DNA of 20,844 nucleotides from Phycisphaerales bacterium UBA1926 (GTDB taxonomy: Bacteria > Planctomycetota > Phycisphaerae > Phycisphaerales > UBA1924). Numbering within the stretch: position 1 is the stretch's first letter; the number at the start of each line of letters is the position of its first letter. The position numbers were made by a program, and so were the translations under genes. The stretch lies in NCBI GenBank assembly GCA_002337215.1, contig DDFO01000022.1, forward strand, positions 97,855 to 118,698. Direction: 5' to 3'. Of the stretch, positions 14,173-20,844 are shown one piece after another. A model generated the notes under the pieces. It was not told where the DNA came from. It saw nothing but the letters and a program-made list of their open reading frames with translations, and did no database searches.

Positions 14173-15246
14173 ATGCGTCTGAAGCTATGCATATTCACCG
14201 TTCTTGCGTCGGTTTCTGCCGTGCTCGCGGCTGAGCCCTTTGATGTGATCGCGTTCGGCTCCTGCGCCCGCGAGCGGCAGGAGCAGCCGATCTGGACGGA
14301 GATCATCGCGAAGCGGCCCGACCTGTTTTTGTTCATCGGGGACAACCACTACGCGGACTTCTGGGAGAAGGACGGGAGGATGGTGATGCAGCCTGTCCCG
14401 AGTCCCGAGCGGATCCAGGAGGCGTACGACGCGCTCGCGGGCAAGCCCGGCTACCGGCGGATGCTGCGGACGTGCCCGATCCTGGCGACGTGGGACGACC
14501 ACGATTACGGCGCCAACGACGCGGGCAACGACTTTGTATTCCGCGAGGAGAGCCGGGATCTGTTTCTTGATTTCTACGGGTTCGGCGAGAACGCACCGAT
14601 CCGCGAGCAGGACGGCGTGTACCACAGCCGGTTCTTCGATGGGCCCGACGGGCAGCGGGTGCAGGTCATCATGCTCGATACGCGGTTCAACCGCGACCCG
14701 CTCGAGCGAGCCGCCGACCGGCAGGGGCGGCGCGGGCCGTACGGACCCACGAGCGATACCAGCACGACCATCCTCGGAGATGCTCAGTGGCGTTGGCTCG
14801 AAGCGCAGTTCCGCATGCCCGCGGATGTGCGCATCCTCGCGAGCAGCATCCAGATCGTCTCCGACGAGCACGGCTACGAGACGTGGGGCAACTTCCCCCA
14901 CGAGCGCGAGCGGCTGTATGACCTGATCGACGCGACCAACGCGAGCGGCGTGCTCGCGATCAGCGGCGACCGGCACCTGATGGAGATCAGTCGGGATGTG
15001 GGGCGGGGCTCGCCGTACCCGTTCTGGGATTTCACGAGCAGCGGGCTGACGCAGAGGGCGCAGGTGGTGGGCGATCCGAATTCGTTCCGTGTCGGCCCCG
15101 TGCTGCGCGAAACCAACTTCGGGGTGATCCGCTTCGAGTGGGGCGCAACGCCTGAGACGACGGCGATCAGCCTGGAGGGATACGGCGATCGGGGACAACT
15201 GCTGAACCGTCAGACGGTGTGGTTGTCGGAGCTGTCTGAGGAGTGA
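14173..15246 (+). CDS. Secreted PhoD-like metallophosphatase / phosphodiesterase
   Basis: The 357-residue protein begins with a signal peptide (1-19 or 20, ending AVLA|AEP). It then carries the PhoD-type metallophosphatase pattern: GSC (29-31), GDNHY (56-60), WDDHDYGAND (107-116) and GDRH (265-268). In Bacillus PhoD the Cys after GS helps hold iron, with calcium in the same centre; Cys31 fits that place. These enzymes hydrolyse phosphate mono- or diesters outside the cytoplasm, often during phosphate shortage. The protein is shorter than classic PhoD (about 500-580) and lacks its N-terminal Ig-like domain and twin-arginine signal, so it belongs to a compact subgroup. No Pho-box-like repeat was recognised upstream. 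The gene ends 37 bases inside the convergent VDWSA-family gene. Confidence 0.88.
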   Translation: MRLKLCIFTVLASVSAVLAAEPFDVIAFGSCARERQEQPIWTEIIAKRPDLFLFIGDNHYADFWEKDGRMVMQPVPSPERIQEAYDALAGKPGYRRMLRTCPILATWDDHDYGANDAGNDFVFREESRDLFLDFYGFGENAPIREQDGVYHSRFFDGPDGQRVQVIMLDTRFNRDPLERAADRQGRRGPYGPTSDTSTTILGDAQWRWLEAQFRMPADVRILASSIQIVSDEHGYETWGNFPHERERLYDLIDATNASGVLAISGDRHLMEISRDVGRGSPYPFWDFTSSGLTQRAQVVGDPNSFRVGPVLRETNFGVIRFEWGATPETTAISLEGYGDRGQLLNRQTVWLSELSEE

Positions 15247-16127
15247 ACGCTTGCGATCCACCCTTCCCGAGAGGCAACCTCGGGAAGATCTTCGGGCATG
15301 AGACTCGTGTGCAACGAACCGGGTTGATGCGCCGGCGCCGAGACCATGGCGTCCCGCGTCGCGAGCACTTGCCGCGCGTCCTTGATCGGGTGATCAGTGA
15401 TGTCCGCGTTGTGCAGGCTCGGCCAGATTTCGGTGATGACGACCGCGTCAAGCCGTTCGATCTGCTCAAAGGGCCAGAGCCGTCCTCGGTCGTGCAGGTT
15501 CGCCAGCAGGCGGTGGATGACCGGCAGGCCGAGCAGCGTCTGGCTGCCGACCGAGCCCGTGGTGTAGAGCTTCCAGGGCGACTGGATCCCGAGACGACGG
15601 GTTGTGCGAACGAGTTGTTCGACCGCGCGGTACTCGGGGACGGCTCGCATCACGCGTTTGGTCGGCAGGAGCAAACTCGACACGCTATCGCGTGTGGGGG
15701 GGCAGCCCCAGAACGGGCCGTGGGGCTCGGCGAAGCGTTCGGCGATCTGCTCGTTGAGCGCCTCGGCGACGTCGAACCGGTTGTTGTGGTTGGTGTCGTC
15801 GTCTTTGATGAGCGAATCGACGTGTTGGCAGAGTTGTCGGCCCGCGGGGAGAACCTCTGCGCCATCGATCGCGACCGGATATCCCAGTGGAAAGTCAAAG
15901 CCGACGAGGGCAGAGCCCGCGTGTGAAGCGAGCAGATCCGTGATGCGCGCTTCGCAACTCGCCCGGGTCCGGAAGTATTCAGGGGGAGGTCGGCGATCCG
16001 CGTCGTCGTCTCGGAAGGCCCACGCGATCCAGCAGGCGTCGGCGCTCGGCTTCTTGGGTCTGGGCTGTGATGCGGCGGACCAATCGACCGCGATGATCAG
16101 ATCGGGGAGGAATGCGGCCGGCGTCAT
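15210..16127 (-). CDS. Conserved protein of unknown function with VDWSA motif (RNase H-like fold suspected)
   Basis: The 305-residue protein has a pattern I recall from conserved proteins in alphaproteobacteria, sometimes labelled molybdopterin guanine dinucleotide synthesis without proof. The blocks are VDWSA (14-18), GFDFPLGYP (76-84), NNRF (115-118), GPFWG (137-141), WKLYTTGSVGSQ, WPFE (218-221) and EIWPS (233-237). The blocks VDWSA and GFDFP resemble the DUF429 group, for which an RNase H-like fold is supposed. Asp15, Asp78, Glu233 and Asp250 are then candidates for an acidic site. There is no membrane segment or signal. ATG at 16127 overlaps the stop of the upstream two-TM gene as ATGA, so they form an operon. 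Its 3' end overlaps the PhoD-like gene. No firm function can be given. Confidence 0.75.
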   Translation of the reverse strand: MTPAAFLPDLIIAVDWSAASQPRPKKPSADACWIAWAFRDDDADRRPPPEYFRTRASCEARITDLLASHAGSALVGFDFPLGYPVAIDGAEVLPAGRQLCQHVDSLIKDDDTNHNNRFDVAEALNEQIAERFAEPHGPFWGCPPTRDSVSSLLLPTKRVMRAVPEYRAVEQLVRTTRRLGIQSPWKLYTTGSVGSQTLLGLPVIHRLLANLHDRGRLWPFEQIERLDAVVITEIWPSLHNADITDHPIKDARQVLATRDAMVSAPAHQPGSLHTSLMPEDLPEVASREGWIASVHSSDSSDNHTV

Positions 16128-16507
16128 CGCCGGTCGTCGGTGTTGTCGCCGAACATCTTGAGCGGGCGAGGCCCGGGGCAGCAGCCGACGGCACAGCCGC
16201 TCTCATCGTCGCGTTTGGCGGTCGGTGCCCGGTGCTCGGGCGAGTCGCCGACGTGGGCCATGACGGATCCCACAACGATCGTGATGAAGCACATCGCCGG
16301 GACGATCAGCGGGAGATCGACGCCCATGAGCGGGACGCCGATGAAGAAGACGGCCGCGGTGAGCATGATGAGCACGAACGCGATGACGATCCGTCGGGCG
16401 AGGCGTTTGCTCTGCTCTTCGTAGCGGTTGGCGGCGTGCTCCGCTTTGAGGCGGAGCCTGGCCTGCTCGAGCAGTTCGTCGGGGGCGTCATCGAGGGGGC
16501 GGGACAT
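16124..16507 (-). CDS. Two-TM membrane protein with C-terminal Cys cluster, function unknown
   Basis: The 127-residue protein has a charged N-terminal helix (about 10-38), two hydrophobic helices (about 39-59 and 64-84) and a cytoplasmic-type tail with CAVGCC (Cys105, 109, 110). I do not recognise a family. ATG at 16507 is the first start after which the residues look like protein; the frame stays open upstream to 17017 but that part is antisense to the GNAT gene. The ribosome site is weak. The stop overlaps the next gene as ATGA. A His (86 or 92) and the Cys cluster near the membrane could bind a metal, but this is speculation. It diverges from the GNAT gene with 84 bases between starts. Confidence 0.65.
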   Translation of the reverse strand: MSRPLDDAPDELLEQARLRLKAEHAANRYEEQSKRLARRIVIAFVLIMLTAAVFFIGVPLMGVDLPLIVPAMCFITIVVGSVMAHVGDSPEHRAPTAKRDDESGCAVGCCPGPRPLKMFGDNTDDRR

Positions 16508-16591
16508 ACCGTCATGGTAATCGCGCCGGGGCCCTGGTCCTATTCCCCGTGCGGAAATGTCGTGGCCTGCCGTCCGGTATTCTGCTGCTCC

Positions 16592-17152
16592 ATGCGGCTT
16601 GAGACCGAGAGACTGGCGATGCGTCCCGTGGACACGGCCGATCTGGACGCGATCGCGTCGTTCATGTCCGATCCCGAGGTCTGCCGGTACCTCGGTGATG
16701 GGAAACCCAGGACGCGGGACCGGGTCGCACGCAGCGTCGCGTTCGCTCGGCGGATGTGGGCCGAACGCGGGTTCGGCCCGTTCGCGATCGAGCGGAAGGG
16801 ATTGTCTGGCGGTGCCGGTACCGAGAATGTATTTGTCGGCGTGTGCCTGCTGCTTCCTATCGCGCGATCCGGGACGGACCCGGCCGATTTTGAGGCGCGC
16901 GGGCCCGAGATCGAATTCGGCTACTGGCTCGCACGCGGCGCGTGGGGGCACGGATATGCAACGGAGGCGGCGCGGGCCGTGCTGGCGTGGGCCGTCGCGG
17001 GAGACGGGGCACGCCAAGAGCGCGTCATCGCGGTAACCAACCCGGCGAACGAGGCGTCCAAGCGCGTGCTCGAGAAGGTCGGGATGCGGCTGGTCGGCCA
17101 GACCGACGCGTACTACGACGCGGTGACGACGCTCTACGAGATCGGGCTCTGA
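16592..17152 (+). CDS. GNAT-family N-acetyltransferase (RimJ/RimL-like)
   Basis: The 186-residue protein opens with RLETERLAMRP, typical of the RimJ/RimL group. Its acetyl-CoA loop is in GAWGHGYATEAARAVL, followed by NPANEASKRVLEKVGM near the C terminus. These enzymes move an acetyl group from acetyl-CoA to an amine, such as a protein N terminus or a small molecule; the substrate cannot be told from sequence. An inserted acidic loop of about 15 residues precedes EFGYWLA. ATG at 16592 fits the family start; a GTG ten codons upstream is possible. No clear ribosome site is seen, so translation may be leaderless or start weakly. The gene ends at a hairpin shared with the convergent pdh operon. 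Confidence 0.88.
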   Translation: MRLETERLAMRPVDTADLDAIASFMSDPEVCRYLGDGKPRTRDRVARSVAFARRMWAERGFGPFAIERKGLSGGAGTENVFVGVCLLLPIARSGTDPADFEARGPEIEFGYWLARGAWGHGYATEAARAVLAWAVAGDGARQERVIAVTNPANEASKRVLEKVGMRLVGQTDAYYDAVTTLYEIGL

Positions 17153-17162
17153 GAGGCTGTGG

Positions 17163-17186
17163 CCTGTCTGTTGCCAGTCAGACAGG
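17163..17186. terminator. Shared hairpin terminator between the GNAT and pdhC genes
   Basis: CCTGTCTG (17163-17170) and CAGACAGG (17179-17186) form a perfect 8-base-pair stem with an 8-base loop. It lies in the 40-base gap between the stop of the GNAT gene and the stop of pdhC, which face each other. Trailing T content is modest (GTTCTT on the + side, none on the - side), so termination may be partial. It would serve both strands. Confidence 0.65.
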
Positions 17187-17192
17187 GCGTTC

Positions 17193-18593
17193 TTACACCA
17201 GCAACGCCGCGGGGTTCTCGAGCAGTTCCTTGACGGTGTTGAGGTACTGCGCCGCCATTGCGCCGTCGATGATGCGGTGGTCGCTCGACATCGTCATCGA
17301 CATCTCTTCGCCGACGACCAGCACGGGTTCGCCGTCCTCGTCGAACTCGACGAAGGGCTTCTGGACCGCGGCGCCGACCGCGAGGATCGCGGCGTTGGGC
17401 GGGTTGACGATCGCGGTGAAGTGCTCGACCCCGAACATGCCGAGGTTGGAAATCGTGAAGGTCGAGTCGCTCATCTCGTCGATCGACAGGCCCTTCTCGC
17501 GAGCCTTCTTGGCGAGCCGCTTGGTGTCGGCGGAGATCTGGCGGAGCCCGGTCCGGTCCGCGTCGCGGAGGGTTGCGACGACGAGCCCGCCGCCCTTGTC
17601 TTCGGGAAGCGCGACGGCGACGCCGATGTTGACCCGGCCGTGCAGCTGGATCGACGGGCCGTTCGCAACCCACGACGAGTTGACGAACGGGTGGCTGTGC
17701 ATCGCGAGGGCGCAGGCGCGGACGAGGAAGTCGTTGACGCTGAGCTTGACGCCCTGGGTCGTGAGCTGCTCGTTGAGCTGGGTGCGGAGTTCGCTGAGCG
17801 CGTCGAGGCGGGCGGAAACCGTGACCTGGTAGTGGGGGATCGTCGTCTTGGACTCGACGAGCCGCTTGGCGATCGTCTCGCGCATGCCGCTGAGCGTGAC
17901 GGTCTTGTCCTCGAGCGTCGCGGAAGGGGCGGGGACGGGAGCCGGCGTGCTGACGCCGGATGCCGACGCAGAAACCGATGCCGATCCGCCCGCCGAGGTT
18001 CCCTTGAACGACTCGACGTCCTTCTTGACGATCCGGCCTGCGGGCCCGGTGCCGCTGACGGCTCCGAGGTCGATCCCGCGCTCCGCGGCGATCTTCTTGG
18101 CGAGCGGGCTCGCGAAGATGCGGCCGCCGGTCGCGGACTGGGCCGCGCCGTTGCTGGAGGCAACGCCATTTGAAGGAGAGGGCTCGGGGGCCGGGGCAGA
18201 GGCGGCGGGTTCGGCGATCGCGGTGCCCGCTGACGAAGAAGACGACGAAGACTCGCCTCCCCCTTCGCTCTTGCTCGCGGTCTCCTGCTTCGACGAACCG
18301 CCCGACGACTCCGCCGATTTCGACGCGGATGCTGCGGCTTGTGCGACGTCCTCGCCGTCCTCGGCGATCACGAGGATCGTCGCGCCGACGTCGACCTTCT
18401 CGCCCTCGCCGGACGCGATCTTCGCGACCGTCCCGGCGTCGAAGCTCTCGAGCTCCATCGTTGCTTTGTCGGTTTCGATGTCGGCGAGCACTTGGCCCAT
18501 CTCGACACTGTCGCCCTCGGCGACGTGCCACTTGACGACGGTGCCCTGCTCCATGGTGTCGGACAGGCGAGGCATGGTGACGGTGATGGGCAT
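17193..18593 (-). CDS. pdhC: Pyruvate dehydrogenase E2, dihydrolipoamide acetyltransferase
   Basis: The 466-residue E2 core transfers the acetyl group from lipoamide to CoA. It has one lipoyl domain (1-80, ETDKAT with the lipoylated Lys43) and a Ser/Ala/Pro-rich swinging linker (about 81-155). An E1/E3-binding domain (157-194, FASPLAKKIAAERGI) and a second linker (about 197-225) lead to the catalytic domain, with SSDHRIIDGA, where His439 and Asp443 are catalytic. Length and single lipoyl domain match the mitochondrial/alphaproteobacterial type. It is the last visible gene of the pdh operon, after pdhB with a 71-base gap. ATG at 18593 has GGAGAG about 8 bases upstream. No E3 (lpd) gene is in the window. 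Confidence 0.96.
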   Translation of the reverse strand: MPITVTMPRLSDTMEQGTVVKWHVAEGDSVEMGQVLADIETDKATMELESFDAGTVAKIASGEGEKVDVGATILVIAEDGEDVAQAAASASKSAESSGGSSKQETASKSEGGGESSSSSSSAGTAIAEPAASAPAPEPSPSNGVASSNGAAQSATGGRIFASPLAKKIAAERGIDLGAVSGTGPAGRIVKKDVESFKGTSAGGSASVSASASGVSTPAPVPAPSATLEDKTVTLSGMRETIAKRLVESKTTIPHYQVTVSARLDALSELRTQLNEQLTTQGVKLSVNDFLVRACALAMHSHPFVNSSWVANGPSIQLHGRVNIGVAVALPEDKGGGLVVATLRDADRTGLRQISADTKRLAKKAREKGLSIDEMSDSTFTISNLGMFGVEHFTAIVNPPNAAILAVGAAVQKPFVEFDEDGEPVLVVGEEMSMTMSSDHRIIDGAMAAQYLNTVKELLENPAALLV

Positions 18594-18664
18594 TTCAGGT
18601 GCTCTCCGAGCGGGTGCGAATCACAGAGACATCGTAAGCGAATTTCGGTCCAAACCAGCACGAA

Positions 18665-19756
18665 TCAGGCGAGAATGCCGTTGACCGCCTCGACGATCCG
18701 GTCCGCGTTGGGCAGGTACGCCGCTTCGAGGCCCTTGGCGTACGGCGTCGGAACGTCGCGGGTGTTCACGCGGACGGGCTGGTGGTCGAGCCAGTCGAAG
18801 CAGTGCTCGCAGATCTGCGAGATGGTCTCGCTCGCGACGCCGCCGAAGGGCCATGACTGATCGACGACGACAACGCGGTTGGTCTTCTTGACGCTCTCGA
18901 CGATCGAATCGATGTCGAGCGGGCGGATGGTCCGCATGTCGAGGACCTCGCACTCGATGCCGTCCTGCGCCAGCCGCTCGGCGGCGTCCACGCAGAAGTG
19001 TACCGGTCGGCCCCACGACACCAAGGTCACCGCGTCGCCTTCGCGGGCGACCCGCGCCCGGCCGAACGGGATGTAGTACTCCTCCTCGGGGACGTGGGCC
19101 TTATCGCCCAGCATGCGCTCGCTCTCGAGGAAGAAGACGGGGTCGGGGTCGCGGATGGCGGTCTTGAGCAGGCCCTTCGCGTCGTAGGGATTGCTGGGGA
19201 TCGCCATTTTCAGGCCGGGGACGTTCGCGTACAGGCCCTCGACGCACCAGGAGTGGGTCGAGCCGAGCTGGCCGCCTGCTCCGTCGTTGCCGCGGAAGAC
19301 GATCGGGCAACCCCACTGGCCGCCCGACATGTAGAGCATCTTGGGTGCATTGTTGAGGATCGGGTCGGCCGCAACGAGGCTGAACGACCACGACATGAAC
19401 TCGACGATGGGCTTGAGACCGTTCATCGCCGCCCCGATGCACATGCCCGCAAACCCGTTCTCGGAGATCGGGCTGTCGATGATGCGCTTGGGGCCGAACT
19501 CATCGAGCATGCCCTGGCTGACCTTGTACGCGCCGTTGTATTCGGCGACTTCTTCCCCGATCAGGAAGACTGTCTTGTCGCGACGCATCTCCTCGCTCAT
19601 CGCCTCACGCAGCGCCTCGCGGTACTGGATCAGGCGGTCCCCCTCCCGGCTCGGCATCTCGGATTCGGCAACGAACGTGGGCAGTTCCCACGTCCCGATC
19701 GCGGGGTGGATGTCGCTGGTGATCTTGCTGAGGTCGGGGGTGTAGGCGGTGGTCAT
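18665..19756 (-). CDS. pdhB: Pyruvate dehydrogenase E1 component, beta subunit
   Basis: The 363-residue protein pairs with E1 alpha to decarboxylate pyruvate with thiamine diphosphate and acetylate lipoyl-E2. The motifs are GEEVAEYNGAYKVSQG, the cofactor-activating Glu99 in SPISENGFAG, FRGNDGAGG and a transketolase-type C-terminal domain. The catalytic region begins near residue 43 (QYREALREAMSEEM). The first 42 residues are an extension without a lipoyl domain, unlike the alphaproteobacterial form, which carries one there. ATG at 19756 overlaps the stop of the upstream small ORF as ATGA, implying coupled translation; the ribosome site is weak, which fits coupling. Confidence 0.96.
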   Translation of the reverse strand: MTTAYTPDLSKITSDIHPAIGTWELPTFVAESEMPSREGDRLIQYREALREAMSEEMRRDKTVFLIGEEVAEYNGAYKVSQGMLDEFGPKRIIDSPISENGFAGMCIGAAMNGLKPIVEFMSWSFSLVAADPILNNAPKMLYMSGGQWGCPIVFRGNDGAGGQLGSTHSWCVEGLYANVPGLKMAIPSNPYDAKGLLKTAIRDPDPVFFLESERMLGDKAHVPEEEYYIPFGRARVAREGDAVTLVSWGRPVHFCVDAAERLAQDGIECEVLDMRTIRPLDIDSIVESVKKTNRVVVVDQSWPFGGVASETISQICEHCFDWLDHQPVRVNTRDVPTPYAKGLEAAYLPNADRIVEAVNGILA

Positions 19757-19950
19757 GGGTGGTTCTCTGTGGGTTCTTCGGGGCGAGCCCCGTCGGTTGG
19801 CGTCTTCAGCGATACGACCCGCGGCGGCGGGCCCCCGTCATCGTGTTTCTTCTGCCCGCTGCTGTTCAGGAGGACCAGCAGCAAGGCCCGCAATAGCAGC
19901 GTCCCCAGAAACAGGATCGAGATCACGACGATCGGGACGATGCCGTTCAA
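19753..19950 (-). CDS. Small single-TM protein inside the pdh operon, function unknown
   Basis: The 65-residue product is one hydrophobic helix (about 4-29) followed by a polar tail, with QKKHDD just after the helix and a Pro-rich end. By the positive-inside rule the tail would be in the cytoplasm, where the dehydrogenase lies. It begins at TTG nine bases after the pdhA stop and ends in ATGA overlap with pdhB. This tight fit, and a hydrophobic helix preserved as an open frame, argue for a real gene. I do not recognise a family. It could anchor the complex at the membrane, act as a regulator, or simply couple translation of pdhA and pdhB. Confidence 0.6.
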   Translation of the reverse strand: MNGIVPIVVISILFLGTLLLRALLLVLLNSSGQKKHDDGGPPPRVVSLKTPTDGARPEEPTENHP

Positions 19951-19959
19951 GGGTCATTC

Positions 19960-20844
19960 TCACAGCAGCGGGTTCTTCGCCCCGTGGTGATAGGTCTCGC
20001 TCGGGCTCAGGTTCTTCATGGGCAGCGCGTAGGTGTCGGTGACGAGTTCCGTCTCCGGGTCGGGGTCGGCCGCGTTCTCCGCGAAGTCCACCGCATCCAT
20101 GACGATGTCCTTGATCTTCTTCTGCATCGCCTTCCATTCGTCTTCGGTGATGCAGCCGCGCCCGCCCTCGTCCTCGGACTTCAAGAGGTAGTCGAGCAGG
20201 TTGGCGATCGAGTCCTTGCCCTTGAACTCGTCGACCTCGTCCTTGGTGCGGTACTTCTGAGGGTCCGACATCGAGTGGCCCTGGTAGCGGTAGGTCTTGA
20301 GGTCCACGAAGCCGGGACGCTGCAGATCGCGGCACTCGTCCACGAGCGGCTTCATCTTGTCGTAGACGTTGCGGATGTCGAGCCCGTCGATCTCGATGCT
20401 CTTGATGCCGTACGCCTCGCCCCGCATGGTGAGCTTGTCGTGGTTGGCGGTGTGGCGGTGGATCGCGGTGCCCATGCTGTAGCCGTTGTTTTCGATGATG
20501 TAGATCACCGGGATGCCCATCAGGCTCGCGAGGTTCTTCGCCTCGTGGAACGCGCCCTGGTCGATCGCGCCGTCGCCCAGGTAGCACAGGCAGACCTGCT
20601 TGGGCCCGGTCTCGAGCACTTCCCACTTGTAGCGGGCGGCGAAGGCGAGGCCGGTCCCGAGCGGCGTCTGAGCGCCGACGATGCCGTGCCCGCCGTAAAA
20701 TTTGTGCTCGGTCGAGAACATGTGCATCGACCCGCCCTTGCCCTTCGAAATGCCCGCCTCGCGTCCGGTGAGTTCGGCCATGATGACCTTGGGATCGATG
20801 CCGTAGGCAAGCATGTGACCGTGATCGCGATAGCCGGTGATCAC
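19960..20844 (-). CDS. pdhA: Pyruvate dehydrogenase E1 component, alpha subunit (5' end outside window)
   Basis: The visible 294 residues are the C-terminal part of E1 alpha; the reading frame runs off the window edge, so the true start is missing, probably by about 40-60 residues. The thiamine-diphosphate motif GDG...ENN spans from GDGAIDQGAFHEAKN to IYIIENN, and YRYQGHSMSDP is the conserved loop that in animals carries regulatory phosphorylation. It forms an alpha2beta2 E1 with pdhB. An inserted SEDEGGRGC stretch and a helical acidic tail precede the end. It is the first visible gene of the operon; the small membrane ORF follows after 9 bases. Confidence 0.96.
   Translation of the reverse strand: MITGYRDHGHMLAYGIDPKVIMAELTGREAGISKGKGGSMHMFSTEHKFYGGHGIVGAQTPLGTGLAFAARYKWEVLETGPKQVCLCYLGDGAIDQGAFHEAKNLASLMGIPVIYIIENNGYSMGTAIHRHTANHDKLTMRGEAYGIKSIEIDGLDIRNVYDKMKPLVDECRDLQRPGFVDLKTYRYQGHSMSDPQKYRTKDEVDEFKGKDSIANLLDYLLKSEDEGGRGCITEDEWKAMQKKIKDIVMDAVDFAENAADPDPETELVTDTYALPMKNLSPSETYHHGAKNPLL

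Noticed and set aside
19838..20626. Second - strand frame across the pdhA end
   Set aside because: It is an out-of-frame shadow of pdhA; its ATG near 19957 was considered as a start for the small ORF but is not in that frame.
1..20844. Search by eye for tRNA, rRNA, CRISPR arrays, insertion sequences, inteins and toxin-antitoxin pairs
   Set aside because: No tRNA T-loop/acceptor pattern, regular repeat-spacer array, transposase motif or intein block was recognised; the ValRS insertions lack splicing motifs.

Overview
This is a high-GC bacterial chromosome segment, roughly two-thirds G+C. Gene content and protein style suggest Planctomycetota, most likely a Phycisphaerae-type lineage. The pointers are a reduced division and cell-wall cluster, a very long valyl-tRNA synthetase carrying insertions, a peptidase-MA-like lipoprotein and many small single-pass membrane proteins. 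This placement is inference; there is no rRNA or other decisive marker. The window is almost fully coding. No tRNA, rRNA, CRISPR array, insertion sequence or prophage gene was recognised, and the largest non-coding gap is about 200 bases.

Left part, + strand (98-5930): an M29 metallo-aminopeptidase overlaps rsmH (16S rRNA C1402 N4-methyltransferase) by ATGA. A gap of about 200 bases follows, then a membrane-anchored protein with two LysM domains, an FtsL-like bitopic coiled-coil protein, and ftsI (division transpeptidase). This is a shortened dcw cluster: mraZ is absent upstream of rsmH, and no mur or fts genes follow ftsI. The LysM protein sits between rsmH and the FtsL-like gene.

Middle part: on the - strand, valS (10777-7064) runs into a peptidase-MA-like lipoprotein (7067-5931) through a GTGA overlap. 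ValS is 1237 residues, with two internal expansions, one of which lies in a segment of about 50% GC. Diverging from valS is a TPR membrane protein (to 11826). A small single-TM protein follows on the - strand, then prfB (RF2) on the + strand. prfB has no programmed frameshift, but a strong hairpin lies just upstream of its start. A DUF1275 membrane protein converges on prfB and overlaps its 3' end.

Right part: a secreted PhoD-like phosphatase (+) converges on, and overlaps, an operon of two - strand genes, a two-TM Cys-containing protein and a conserved protein with a VDWSA motif. A GNAT acetyltransferase (+) follows, ending at a hairpin shared with the pyruvate dehydrogenase operon. That operon lies on the - strand and reads pdhA (5' end outside the window), an uncharacterised 65-residue membrane protein, pdhB and pdhC. 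The small protein's stop overlaps the pdhB start as ATGA, so it looks like a genuine and possibly functional part of the operon.

The most interesting leads are the low-GC insertion in ValS, the small membrane protein inside the pdh operon, the LysM/FtsL-like arrangement in the reduced division cluster, and the hairpin at the prfB leader. Nothing here is clearly a defence system or mobile island.
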